A stretch of 64,000 bases of DNA, taken from NCBI RefSeq assembly GCF_014200575.1, contig NZ_JACHBZ010000001.1, positions 558,001 to 622,000 on the forward strand, in the 5' to 3' direction. Under the pieces are notes generated by a model, which had not been told where the DNA came from, searched no databases, and saw nothing but the letters and a program-made list of their open reading frames with translations. The position numbers and the translations under genes are program-made. Source of the stretch: Mucilaginibacter saanensis (GTDB lineage: Bacteria; Bacteroidota; Bacteroidia; Sphingobacteriales; Sphingobacteriaceae). Below, in pieces: positions 18,933-27,312 of the stretch; position 1 is the first letter of the stretch, and the number at the start of each line of letters is the position of its first letter.

Positions 18933-19355
18933 ATGAAAACTTCAAATGAAAATAACACCATCATTACCGACGAGGATAAATTGATCATCGCCAATACATT
19001 CCTGACCTCGTTGAAAAATAACCAATGGGATGCCATGGGCAACATTATTGCACCAGAGGCTACCTGGACATTACCGGGTACAAGCCTGCTTTCGGGCTGG
19101 GCTAATGACCGGAGTGCTATTATTCACCGGGCACAAGAGTTAAAACGCTTTGGGGTTAAGTTTGAGTTGAAAAATATTTTATACGGCTTGCACGGGGTTA
19201 CCTTATCGCTCCATAATACAGCAAAAAGAGGTGATCTTGTGCTTGATGAGCAGGTTGCCATAGTATGCGAAATAAAGGATGGTAAAATTGCGGTAATGAC
19301 CACTTACCTTTCTGACGTGGCCGGTATTAATGCTTTTTTTATTGAGGGGATATAA
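18933..19355 (+). CDS. NTF2-like (SnoaL-type) protein
   Basis: 140 residues starting 3 nt after the DUF302 stop. A cone-like alpha+beta barrel of the NTF2/SnoaL superfamily is suggested by the opening helix ANTFLTSLKNNQWDAMGNII, the strand APEATWTLPGTSLLSG, and the late EQVAIVCEIKDGKIAVMTTYLSDV. Such proteins bind or isomerise small hydrophobic ligands; catalytic identity cannot be assigned. Last of the likely DUF417-AhpD-DUF302-NTF2 transcription unit; the RpiA-like gene follows after 26 bp and may also belong. Confidence 0.8.
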   Translation: MKTSNENNTIITDEDKLIIANTFLTSLKNNQWDAMGNIIAPEATWTLPGTSLLSGWANDRSAIIHRAQELKRFGVKFELKNILYGLHGVTLSLHNTAKRGDLVLDEQVAIVCEIKDGKIAVMTTYLSDVAGINAFFIEGI

Positions 19356-19381
19356 GCTATCTTACTCAAAAAAATAAACAG

Positions 19382-20074
19382 ATGACCGATTACAAACTGG
19401 AAGCAGCAAAGGCTGCCTTTAAATTAATTAAACCCTCTCAAACTATAGGTTTGGGAGCAGGAACAACAGTTTTTCATTTGGCAGATATGATTAGCCGGGA
19501 TCAGGATTTGGCCCGGTCGGTTGTTTTGGTATCGTCATCATTTAAAACCGGTGCTTATTTGCTGCAGCAGGGGCTAAACGTGAAACCGGCGGCTGTGGTA
19601 AGGCACCTGGATATTTACTTTGACGGCTGTGATCAATTTGATCAGGACTTAAATGCTTTAAAGAGTGGTGGTGGAATACACACTTCAGAAAAGGTATTGG
19701 CGTCAATGGCCGCAACATTTATTTTAATGGGAGATGAAACCAAGGTTGCCACCAGTTTGAATACCACTTATCCGCTCGTGGTTGAAATTTTACCGCAGGC
19801 CTTACAAATTGTGCTCAGCAGACTTGCGGCAGCCCATCCCGATGCTACTGTCAAATTACGGATGAGCAGCCAAAAGGACGGCGCCGTAATTTCTGAGAAC
19901 GGTAATTTGCTTGCTGATATACAGTTTACAACTGTTCCTGATTGGGAGCAATTGAATATACAGGTTAAAATGATTCCGGGTGTAGTAGAGCATTCCCTGT
20001 TTTGGGGCTTGGCTACAAAGGCCGTAGTTGCCGGCGAAAATGGAATACGGGTAATTGTGCCGATAGGTAAATAA
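19382..20074 (+). CDS. rpiA: Ribose-5-phosphate isomerase A, divergent version
   Basis: 230 residues. RpiA architecture is clear: IGLGAGTTVFHLAD (canonical GxGTGST phosphate loop), YFDGCDQFDQ (canonical DGADE), and the catalytic block LKSGGGIHTSEKVLASMA (canonical KGGGGAxxREK). The catalytic Lys and Glu are retained but several near-invariant residues differ (TGST to AGTT, DGADE to DGCDQ, REK to SEK). It may be a paralogue with changed substrate or an ordinary pentose-phosphate enzyme of this lineage. Reaction: ribose 5-phosphate to ribulose 5-phosphate, cytoplasmic. Context offers both the oxidant cluster upstream and glycoside hydrolases downstream. Confidence 0.85.
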   Translation: MTDYKLEAAKAAFKLIKPSQTIGLGAGTTVFHLADMISRDQDLARSVVLVSSSFKTGAYLLQQGLNVKPAAVVRHLDIYFDGCDQFDQDLNALKSGGGIHTSEKVLASMAATFILMGDETKVATSLNTTYPLVVEILPQALQIVLSRLAAAHPDATVKLRMSSQKDGAVISENGNLLADIQFTTVPDWEQLNIQVKMIPGVVEHSLFWGLATKAVVAGENGIRVIVPIGK

Positions 20075-20142
20075 TTGTTTAACCATATTCTGAGGTTAAT
20101 GCAAAATGCATATATTTAAAACCTAACCTAAAACAAGTAAAA

Positions 20143-21309
20143 ATGACCATGTTGCCTAAATTAAAATGCTTTTGTTTACAATTAATAATGCTGGTGTTGT
20201 TAATCAGCGGTACTAAAGTTTATGCAGGGGACAAGATTTATGAACAGGACTCTTTACTGAAAAAGCAATACATACTAAACATTATGCACCACGTTGCCGA
20301 CTGGCAGCTAAATGATTGGAATACCAATGGTTTTAAACACCCCAAAGTTGACTGGACTAATGGTGCATGTTATACCGGTATTTATGCCTTGGGGGCCATC
20401 AAAAACAACGAGAAATATTTAACTGCACTTGTTAATATCGGCAATGATTTAAACTGGAATACCGGCCGCAATCGTTTTATGGCCGATGATTATTGCATCG
20501 GGCAAACTTATTCCCTGCTATATACTGTTTATAAAGATAAAAAGATGATAGCGCCGTTTACTCAACTGGCCGATAGCATTGTAAGTAAACCACATAATGA
20601 ACCATTGGACTGGAAGAATGGCATAGCATCAAGGGAATGGGCCTGGTGCGATGCCTTATTTATGGGGCCAACAGCATTGAGTTACCTGAGCAAGGCTACA
20701 AATAATCCGGAGTATTTAAATACCGCTATTAAACTTTGGTGGAAAACTACCAATTATTTATATGACCCATCAGAACATCTTTATTTCAGGGATGGCAGTT
20801 ATCTGAACAAAAAGGAAAAGAATGGTAAAAAGGTGTTTTGGGCAAGGGGAAACGGTTGGGTGCTTGCCGGCTTGGTAAGGGTAATGGAAAATATGCCAGC
20901 CAATCATCCCGAGAAAAAGAAGCTTGAAAAATTATACCAGGATATGGCGGTAAAGATCGCTTCCTTACAACAACCGGATGGTAGCTGGCACGCTTCATTG
21001 CTTGACCCTGAAAGCTATCCTGTTAAAGAAACGAGTGGAACCGGTTTTTACTGCTACGCCCTGTTGTGGGGTCTTAACCATGGTTTACTGGATAATAAAA
21101 CATACTGGCCGGTTGTAAAAAAAGGATGGTCTGCATTGGTTACTTCTGTACACCCGAATGGAATGCTGGGCAATGTGCAGGCTATTGGTGCCAGCCCTGA
21201 TGCGGTTACCGATGACAGCACTGAAGTGTATGGAGTAGGGGCATTCCTGCTTACCGGCACACAGCTTTATCAATATTTAAATACCCATCCTGCAGCAGCC
21301 AGGAATTAA
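20143..21309 (+). CDS. GH88/GH105 unsaturated glucuronyl/galacturonyl hydrolase
   Basis: 388 residues with Sec signal (LQLIMLVLLISGTKVYAG, cleaved near residue 29). An (alpha/alpha)6 barrel of the YteR/YesR type: WTNGACYTGIYALG, MADDYCIGQTYSLLY (Asp of the hydration mechanism), REWAWCDALFMGPTALS (second Asp), WARGNGWVLAGLVRVMENMP and QPDGSWHASLLDPESYPVKE. It removes the unsaturated uronic acid left on rhamnogalacturonan or other fragments after polysaccharide-lyase action, in the periplasm. No lyase or SusC/D pair is near, so it probably serves a pathway encoded elsewhere. Single gene. Confidence 0.92.
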   Translation: MTMLPKLKCFCLQLIMLVLLISGTKVYAGDKIYEQDSLLKKQYILNIMHHVADWQLNDWNTNGFKHPKVDWTNGACYTGIYALGAIKNNEKYLTALVNIGNDLNWNTGRNRFMADDYCIGQTYSLLYTVYKDKKMIAPFTQLADSIVSKPHNEPLDWKNGIASREWAWCDALFMGPTALSYLSKATNNPEYLNTAIKLWWKTTNYLYDPSEHLYFRDGSYLNKKEKNGKKVFWARGNGWVLAGLVRVMENMPANHPEKKKLEKLYQDMAVKIASLQQPDGSWHASLLDPESYPVKETSGTGFYCYALLWGLNHGLLDNKTYWPVVKKGWSALVTSVHPNGMLGNVQAIGASPDAVTDDSTEVYGVGAFLLTGTQLYQYLNTHPAAARN

Positions 21310-21437
21310 GTTGCACTCAGTTTTGATGTTTTTCGGGAGGTTATAGGTCAACGGATACGCTAATGAACGTTGATGGGTAAAACTTTTATGAGTAATGGTT
21401 GTACTGTATCAGTACACATTACCGTAAACACATCATA

Positions 21438-22493
21438 ATGGCCCAAAACAGTAAACATCCTGCCGAAAGAGAAATACAAAAAGAGCTAACCTACATACAA
21501 AAAGTATGGCACACCGTTGCCATAGTTGCCCTGCTGGTAGTTGTTATTCTGATAGCCCGCGTTGCTTTTAATGTATTGCTGATGGTTTTGGCTGGTACCC
21601 TTATATCCGTTTACTTTCATGGGTTGGGGGATATGATTGAGCGAAAAACCCGGTGGAGCAGGCGCATTTGTATGATGATCTCTGTAGGTGGTTCGTTCAT
21701 TATTCTCGGGGTTTTGTTCTGGTTTATGGGCACCAAGATTTCTAATCAAATAGCTGTACTGAGCGATACCTTACCCAATACAGTGCATAGCGCCAAATTA
21801 AAACTATCTGAAACCACATTAGGCAATAAGGTATTAACCTATTTTTCAGATTCTGGTGACGACTCTGACAAGGTATTTACTACAGCGAAACAGTTTTTTA
21901 ATACAAGTTTCGGTGTATTGGGCGATTTGTATATCATCCTGTTCCTGGCTATATTTTTTACTACCAGTCCTAATCTGTATAAAGACGGTATTATTAAGCT
22001 GGTACCCCAGGACCGCAAGGAGCTGGGCAAATGTGTTATTGACCGTATAAGTTTGGCTCTTAAAGGATGGCTCAAGGGTATGATGCTATCTATGGTGCTG
22101 GTATTTATTTTACTTACAGTAGGTTTAGGTATTATGAGTATCCCGGTTGCATTGGTATTGGCGCTGTTAACCGGTTTGCTGAAACTTATTCCCAACTTTG
22201 GCTCGCTGGCGGCAATGATTCCCGGGGTATTGCTGGCGCTAACCATTAGCACCAATACTGCTATTATTGTAGCGCTCATGTATATTGTAACCCAAACCAT
22301 TGTAAGTTATATAGTAACGCCGCTTATTCAGAAAAAAATGATAGACCTGCCGCCTGCACTCACCATATTGGCACAGGTGCTTATGGGGACATTATCGGGC
22401 GTGTTAGGTGTTATATTGGCCGTACCCTTGCTGGCTATTGTAATGATACTGGTTGATGAACTATATGTAAAGAAGATCAACGACGTTGCCTGA
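21438..22493 (+). CDS. AI-2E family membrane transporter
   Basis: About 351 residues from the ATG at 21438 (MAQNSKHPAERE); the open frame upstream adds 13 unlikely residues. Seven to eight membrane helices in the pattern of PF01594: a pair of N-terminal helices (TVAIVALLVVVILIARVAFN), a soluble loop (DTLPNTVHSAKLKLSETTLG), then the conserved GWLKGMMLSMVLVFILLTVG, LLTGLLKLIPNFGSLAAMIPG and TQTIVSYIVTPLIQKKMIDLPP. Family members export small molecules or act as Na+/H+ antiporters; the AI-2 role is not general. It is followed by an ArsR regulator after about 75 bp. Confidence 0.9.
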   Translation: MAQNSKHPAEREIQKELTYIQKVWHTVAIVALLVVVILIARVAFNVLLMVLAGTLISVYFHGLGDMIERKTRWSRRICMMISVGGSFIILGVLFWFMGTKISNQIAVLSDTLPNTVHSAKLKLSETTLGNKVLTYFSDSGDDSDKVFTTAKQFFNTSFGVLGDLYIILFLAIFFTTSPNLYKDGIIKLVPQDRKELGKCVIDRISLALKGWLKGMMLSMVLVFILLTVGLGIMSIPVALVLALLTGLLKLIPNFGSLAAMIPGVLLALTISTNTAIIVALMYIVTQTIVSYIVTPLIQKKMIDLPPALTILAQVLMGTLSGVLGVILAVPLLAIVMILVDELYVKKINDVA

Positions 22494-22567
22494 TCGCTAT
22501 AGTCAATAAACTGTAATGTATAAAAGGACAATGGTAACATCGGGAAAAGTCGATGTATATTTGTGAC

Positions 22568-22864
22568 ATGGATCAGTTAGAGATTTTTAAAGCGCTTGCC
22601 AACCAAAGCCGGTTGCAAATATTGAACTGGCTTAAAGATCCCGAAAGTCACTTTCCGGGTCAGGCGCATTCATTCGAGTCTGGCGTTTGTGTTGGGCAAA
22701 TACAGCAAAAATCGGGTTTAACGCAATCAACAGTATCCGAATACCTTTCAACCCTGCAGCGTGCGGGCCTGGTTAAATCAACCCGTGTTGGTCAGTGGAC
22801 TTATTACAAACGGAATGAAGAAGCTTTTAAGGCTTTGAGTAATTTAATACAGCAGGAACTTTAG
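22568..22864 (+). CDS. ArsR-family winged-helix regulator
   Basis: About 98 residues from the ATG at 22568 (MDQLEIFKALANQSRLQIL); an upstream start would add 5 residues. Winged helix: LANQSRLQILNWLKD, recognition helix region QQKSGLTQSTVSEYLSTLQRAGLV, wing STRVGQWTYYKRNE. An insertion SHFPGQAHSFESGVCVGQI carries one Cys and two His between helices, so metal or redox sensing is possible but the classic CVC box is absent. Target unknown; the upstream AI-2E transporter is the nearest candidate. Confidence 0.88.
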   Translation: MDQLEIFKALANQSRLQILNWLKDPESHFPGQAHSFESGVCVGQIQQKSGLTQSTVSEYLSTLQRAGLVKSTRVGQWTYYKRNEEAFKALSNLIQQEL

Positions 22865-22895
22865 TTATAATAATAGCGTGATCTTTTATTATAAC
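22864..22895. terminator. AT-rich inverted repeat after the ArsR gene
   Basis: GTTATAATAA and TTATTATAAC, a 10-bp perfect stem with a 12-nt loop, start at the ArsR stop codon. Terminator or operator; no GC core, so weak as a terminator. Confidence 0.4.
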
Positions 22896-23093
22896 GTTTA
22901 GATTTTGCAGCATATCAATTAATGGTAGGTTTGTGCCCCTGATTACCTTTGCTTGATGCGAAAGTAGAAAGGGGTATTTTGTTAGTAAAGCTTTCAGCAA
23001 CAGGAATATCCATCGCTGTGAGGATACAAAAAAATAATACGCACTTGAGTTTATTTCATAATTTTAGTATTACATTGTTGTAACCTAACAATT

Positions 23094-24437
23094 ATGAAAA
23101 GAAAGAAATTTATACAGTTAAGCACTACCTTAATGGCTACTCCTTTATTATCATCATTCAGGGCATGGGCTCAGCCCGAAAGATTAAAAAACTGGGCCGG
23201 AAATCTTACTTACAGTACCGACCACGTATTTTATCCCAAATCTGTTCAGGAAGTACAGCAACTGGTAAAAAAGCACAGCAAGCTTAAAGCTTTGGGTACA
23301 AGGCACTGTTTTAATACCATTGCCGATAGTAAAGATAGTCTTGTTTCAACAAAGGAGCTTAATAAGGTTGTAAGTCTTGATAAAAAAGCGCACACCGTTA
23401 CTGTTGAAGGTGGCATTAAATATGGTGAGCTTGCTCCTTATTTGCACCAGCAGGGCTTTGCGCTGCATAACCTCGCCTCGTTGCCTCATATTTCGGTTGC
23501 GGGCTCCTGTACAACGGCTACGCATGGGTCTGGCATTAAAAATGGTAACCTGTCAAGCTCCGTTACCGCTTTGGAAATTGTTATAGCCGATGGCAGTATC
23601 ATTAACCTATCAAAAGCTGCCGATGGTGAAAAGTTTAACGCCGCTGTAGTAGGGTTGGGAGCCCTTGGTATTATAACCAAAGTTACATTAAACGTTGAAC
23701 CAACTTATATGATGCGCCAGCGCGTTTTTACCGGTATGCCCATAACACAGGTAAAGCAGCATTTTGAAAAAATAGTTGCCGCCGGGTATAGCGTGAGCCT
23801 ATTTACCGACTGGCAAACAGATAGTATTAACGAGGTTTGGATAAAAAGCCGCATAGGTACCGATAAAGACGAAGACACCCCGGAATTTTACGGTGCAAAG
23901 GCTGCTACAAAAAATCTGCATCCCATCATCGCCATTTCGGCAGAGAACTGTACCGAACAAATGGGTGTTCCGGGGCCATGGTATGAGCGCTTGCCGCATT
24001 TTAAAATGGGCTTCACCCCCAGCAGCGGTAAGGAACTTCAATCAGAGTATTTTGTTCCGCTGCACCACGCAGTTGAGGCTATTGGGGCCATTGCACGTTT
24101 GGGTAAACAAATTGGGCCGCATCTTTTTATAACCGAGATTCGTACTATTGCCGCTGATAACCTGTGGATGAGTCCCTGCCATAATCAAACTTCCGTTACC
24201 ATACACTTTACCTGGAAACAGGAAACAGAAGCGGTGTTAAAACTGCTGCCACTTATTGAAAAGGAACTTTCGCCTTTTAATGCAAGGCCGCATTGGGGTA
24301 AAGTATTCACCATGGCGCCTAAGGTGCTGGAATCGCGGTACGAGAAATTGAATGATTTTAAAAAGATCATTGCTGAATATGACCCGCATGGCAAGTTCAG
24401 GAACGAGTTTTTAAGCCGCGAGATCTACAACGTATAA
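23094..24437 (+). CDS. FAD-linked alditol/xylitol oxidase-type enzyme
   Basis: 447 residues, exported (MKRKKFIQLSTTLMATPLLSSFRAWAQ). Vanillyl-alcohol-oxidase fold: KALGTRHCFNTIADS with His71 in the position of the covalent flavin link of alditol oxidases, then PHISVAGSCTTATHGSGIKNGNL. The C-terminal D-arabinono-lactone-oxidase-type domain ends with RPHWGKVF, YEKLNDFKKIIAEYDPHGKFRNEFL. It would oxidise a polyol (xylitol, sorbitol) or sugar lactone with O2 or another acceptor in the periplasm. Monocistronic. The substrate cannot be told apart among alditols and lactones. Confidence 0.88.
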   Translation: MKRKKFIQLSTTLMATPLLSSFRAWAQPERLKNWAGNLTYSTDHVFYPKSVQEVQQLVKKHSKLKALGTRHCFNTIADSKDSLVSTKELNKVVSLDKKAHTVTVEGGIKYGELAPYLHQQGFALHNLASLPHISVAGSCTTATHGSGIKNGNLSSSVTALEIVIADGSIINLSKAADGEKFNAAVVGLGALGIITKVTLNVEPTYMMRQRVFTGMPITQVKQHFEKIVAAGYSVSLFTDWQTDSINEVWIKSRIGTDKDEDTPEFYGAKAATKNLHPIIAISAENCTEQMGVPGPWYERLPHFKMGFTPSSGKELQSEYFVPLHHAVEAIGAIARLGKQIGPHLFITEIRTIAADNLWMSPCHNQTSVTIHFTWKQETEAVLKLLPLIEKELSPFNARPHWGKVFTMAPKVLESRYEKLNDFKKIIAEYDPHGKFRNEFLSREIYNV

Positions 24438-24582
24438 ATTTGCTTTAAAATGGATCTTTAGAATAATCTGTAGCAGGATGCAGTTTATGATCGCTGCTTT
24501 CTGTTATGGTTAAATATATCAATTCTGTATCTGTTATGTTTTTTGAAAGCTATGTAGTTTTACCATTGTAAAATATATAGTT

Positions 24583-25092
24583 ATGAAGATATTACAGAGC
24601 ACCCATGAGGATACTGAAGCTATAATGAGGCTTTACGATGCCGGTACCGACCATCAGAAAAAAGTTGCCAAAAAACACTGGCAGGGTTTTGAAAAAAGCC
24701 TGGTAGAAAAGGAAATTGGTGAACAAAATCAATGGAAAATAGTAATTGACGGTGAAATTGCCTGCGTGTTTGCTACTGCATTTTGTGATCCTTTTATATG
24801 GCAGGAAAAAGATGAAGACCCGGCTGTTTATCTTCACCGTATTGCCACTAACCCGCAATTCAGGGGCATGCATTTTGTAAAACATATAGTAGCCTGGACA
24901 AAGGAATACGCGCTGCAGAATGGTAAAGCCTATATCCGGATGGATACCGGCAGCGGGAACGATAAGCTGAACAATTATTATGTAAGTTGCGGTTTTACGT
25001 ACTTAGGCGTAACCGAATACCCGGTTACAGATCAACTGCCCGAGCATTATAACGATGGCTGCTCAAGCCTGTTTGAGATCAATTTAAATTAA
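24583..25092 (+). CDS. GNAT-family N-acetyltransferase
   Basis: 169 residues. GNAT core: N-terminal helices with STHEDTEAIMRLYDAG, central strands VIDGEIACVFATAF, and the acetyl-CoA loop region VYLHRIATNPQFRGMHFVKHIVAWTKEYA (Q/R-x-x-G-x-G variant QFRGMHF). The tail IRMDTGSGNDKLNNYYVSCGF is typical. Substrate unknown. Monocistronic, followed by a large AT-rich palindrome. Confidence 0.85.
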   Translation: MKILQSTHEDTEAIMRLYDAGTDHQKKVAKKHWQGFEKSLVEKEIGEQNQWKIVIDGEIACVFATAFCDPFIWQEKDEDPAVYLHRIATNPQFRGMHFVKHIVAWTKEYALQNGKAYIRMDTGSGNDKLNNYYVSCGFTYLGVTEYPVTDQLPEHYNDGCSSLFEINLN

Positions 25093-25397
25093 GGGTCCGC
25101 TAAAATTCACAACCTTCCTTAAAATAACAAATATGGATTAATCAATTAATTATTAATCTATATTTGTTATGAGTCAATTACCTGATAAGCCATTCTTTTA
25201 ACGTCATATTTTTTAACAATGAGTTGTAAAGGAATATTCACGATATTTTTTATAAGTGTGTTTAAAACACTTATAATTTGTAGCTGTGAAAATAATTTCT
25301 GCTTACAACGGCCTGGAAATATGCAAATAGTTAACAGTGGTTATAGTAAGGTAGTTAACCAATATACCTGTGAATAAAACAAACCAAAATTAATTTA
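25093..25397. other. Intergenic region with long AT-rich palindrome (25124-25170)
   Basis: About 305 bp without a gene. Contains an imperfect palindrome: ATAACAAATAT plus GATTAAT pairing with ATTAATC plus ATATTTGTTAT around CAATTAATT, 19 paired positions with one G-T. It could terminate the GNAT transcript or act as an operator. The rest is presumably the GH39 promoter; no clear TAnnTTTG box seen. Confidence 0.5.
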
Positions 25398-27125
25398 ATG
25401 AAAACATTATCGGCTAAAAGGAAGAGTAAGTTACAGTATCCGGTTTTACTGCTGTTGATTGCTTTAATGGGGAATTATAACTGTATTGCACAACAGCGTA
25501 GTAAGCAGCCTGTTAATATTACGGTTGATTTGGGTAAAAAAACAGGAACTATGTATCCTTTCTGGGCGTGGTTTGGGCACGATGAACCTAATTATACTTA
25601 TATGAAGGACGGTAAAAAGCTACTTACAGAATTAGCCGCTTTAAGCCCCAACATCCCGGTTCATTTACGTGTACATAACCTGCTGACCACCGGCGACGGA
25701 ACAGCTGCGCTAAAATGGGGATCAACCAATGCTTATACTGAAGATGCCAATGGCAACCCCATTTATAACTGGCATATTGTTGACAGCATATTTGATACCT
25801 ATATAAAACGGGGTATTAAGCCTTACGCCCAGATAAGCTTTATGCCCGAAGCTTTATCCACGCATCCGCAACCTTACCGGCACCATTGGCAGCCTGGTAA
25901 AAACTATAATGATATTTACACAGGCTGGGCATATCCGCCTAATAACTATCAGAAATGGGAGGAGTTGGTTTATCAGTGGGTAAAACATTCGGTAAGCAGA
26001 TATGGACAAAAAGAAGTGGAAAGCTGGTACTGGGAAGTTTGGAACGAACCTAATATTGATTATTGGAAAGGTACCATGGCAGAGTTTTTTAAATTATATG
26101 ACTACGCGGCCCATGGCGTAAAAAGAGCCTTACCCACTGCTAAAGTTGGTGGGCCGGAAGTAGCGGGTGCCTCCAGTGCCGGCGGGGTTAAGTTTTTGAA
26201 AGCTTTTATTGAACATTGTATAAGCGGTACCAATAATGTAACTGGCAAAATCGGTTCGCCGTTAGATGTGATTTCATTTCATGCCAAGGGACAGCCAACT
26301 GTAGTGGAACAACATGTAAGAATGAACATGGCTCCGCAATTGCGTGATATTGCCGAAGGTTTTAAAATTGTGGCTTCATATCCTCAAACTAAAAACCTGC
26401 CCATAGTTATTGGCGAATCAGACCCAGAGGGCTGCGCGGCCTGCGGTATGGCTACTAACCCTTCAAACGCCTATCGTAATGGTACCATGTATTCGAGTTA
26501 TACAGCAGCTTCATTTGCCCGTAAATACTTTCTTGCCGATTCATTACAGGTTAATTTTTTAGGTGCTGTTTCCTGGTCGTTTGAGTTTGAAAACCAGCCC
26601 TGGTTTTTTGGCTTCAGGGATTTGGCTACCAACGGTGTGGATAAACCCGTGCTCAACGTTTTCAGGATGTTTGGCATGATGAGCGGCAATAGGGTGCAGG
26701 TTCAAAGCAACCGCATGTATGGTGTAAAGGCAATTATTGACTCGGGTATAAGGGCTGCCAAAACCGATATTGGCGCACTGGCTTCTAAGGATAAGCAGTC
26801 GGCAGCGGTAATGGTCTGGAATTATCATGATGATGATCTGCAAACAGATGCTGAACCTGTAGAGGTGATTATTAATGGAGTGCCCGCTAAAAGCGTAATG
26901 CTTACTCATTTCAGAATAGATCAGGAGCATAGTAACTCCTATGAGGTATGGAAAAAAATGGGATCGCCGCAAAGCCCTACCAATTCTCAGATCGCAGAGC
27001 TGGAAAAGGCAGGGCAACTTGCCACCATGGGCGAGCCAGAAAAAATAAAAGTGAATGCAGGCATGTTGAAAATAAAGATGGCGTTGCCAAGGCAAGGTGT
27101 TTCGCTGCTTAAAATGAGCTGGTAA
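25398..27125 (+). CDS. GH39-like exported glycosidase (beta-xylosidase type)
   Basis: 575 residues with Sec signal (YPVLLLLIALMGNYNCIAQ). A TIM-barrel clan GH-A enzyme: WYWEVWNEPNIDYWKG gives the acid/base Glu217 in NEP, and LPIVIGESDPEGCAACG gives the likely nucleophile Glu340. The GH39 pattern also shows in HLRVHNLLTTGDG and KPYAQISFMPEALSTHPQPY. The C-terminal 130 residues form a beta-sandwich domain (AAVMVWNYHDDDLQTDAEPV). Probable substrate is xylo-oligosaccharide or related beta-linked glycoside; family assignment is by pattern, so related clan A families remain possible. Closed by a strong terminator at 27166. Confidence 0.85.
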   Translation: MKTLSAKRKSKLQYPVLLLLIALMGNYNCIAQQRSKQPVNITVDLGKKTGTMYPFWAWFGHDEPNYTYMKDGKKLLTELAALSPNIPVHLRVHNLLTTGDGTAALKWGSTNAYTEDANGNPIYNWHIVDSIFDTYIKRGIKPYAQISFMPEALSTHPQPYRHHWQPGKNYNDIYTGWAYPPNNYQKWEELVYQWVKHSVSRYGQKEVESWYWEVWNEPNIDYWKGTMAEFFKLYDYAAHGVKRALPTAKVGGPEVAGASSAGGVKFLKAFIEHCISGTNNVTGKIGSPLDVISFHAKGQPTVVEQHVRMNMAPQLRDIAEGFKIVASYPQTKNLPIVIGESDPEGCAACGMATNPSNAYRNGTMYSSYTAASFARKYFLADSLQVNFLGAVSWSFEFENQPWFFGFRDLATNGVDKPVLNVFRMFGMMSGNRVQVQSNRMYGVKAIIDSGIRAAKTDIGALASKDKQSAAVMVWNYHDDDLQTDAEPVEVIINGVPAKSVMLTHFRIDQEHSNSYEVWKKMGSPQSPTNSQIAELEKAGQLATMGEPEKIKVNAGMLKIKMALPRQGVSLLKMSW

Positions 27126-27165
27126 AGGCAGAAAACCATTATAGATGATCGGTATGTAAAAAAAT

Positions 27166-27197
27166 AAAGCCCCGTTGCAGATATGCAGCGGGGCTTT
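27166..27197 (+). terminator. Intrinsic terminator after GH39 gene
   Basis: AAAGCCCCG pairs with CGGGGCTTT, extended by TTGCA/TGCA(G), loop about 4 nt, followed by a T-rich run. About 40 bp after the stop codon. Confidence 0.85.
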
Positions 27198-27239
27198 ACT
27201 ATTTCCGTTTGTCATCCTTGCATAATAATTTTTTATTTC

Positions 27240-27308
27240 GGAATGATTGGTCCGGAATGAATTTATATTTGCGGAACGATTGTTCCTAAATAAAAAAACG
27301 ATCATTCA
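27240..27308 (+). promoter_or_regulatory. SDR promoter with repeated TetR-type operator
   Basis: GGAATGATTGGTCC (27240-27253) and GGAACGATTGTTCC (27273-27286, GGAAC/GTTCC palindrome) flank a TAnnTTTG -7 element, TATATTTG at 27264-27271. A further related half, AACGATCATTC, lies at about 27298-27308 just before the SDR ATG. Repression by the TetR protein encoded downstream is the natural reading. Confidence 0.6.
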
Positions 27309-27312
27309 CAAC

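Noticed and set aside
26559..27305. 248-codon minus-strand open frame antisense to GH39
   Set aside because: The plus strand encodes a coherent glycosidase with catalytic motifs; the antisense product has no domain pattern.
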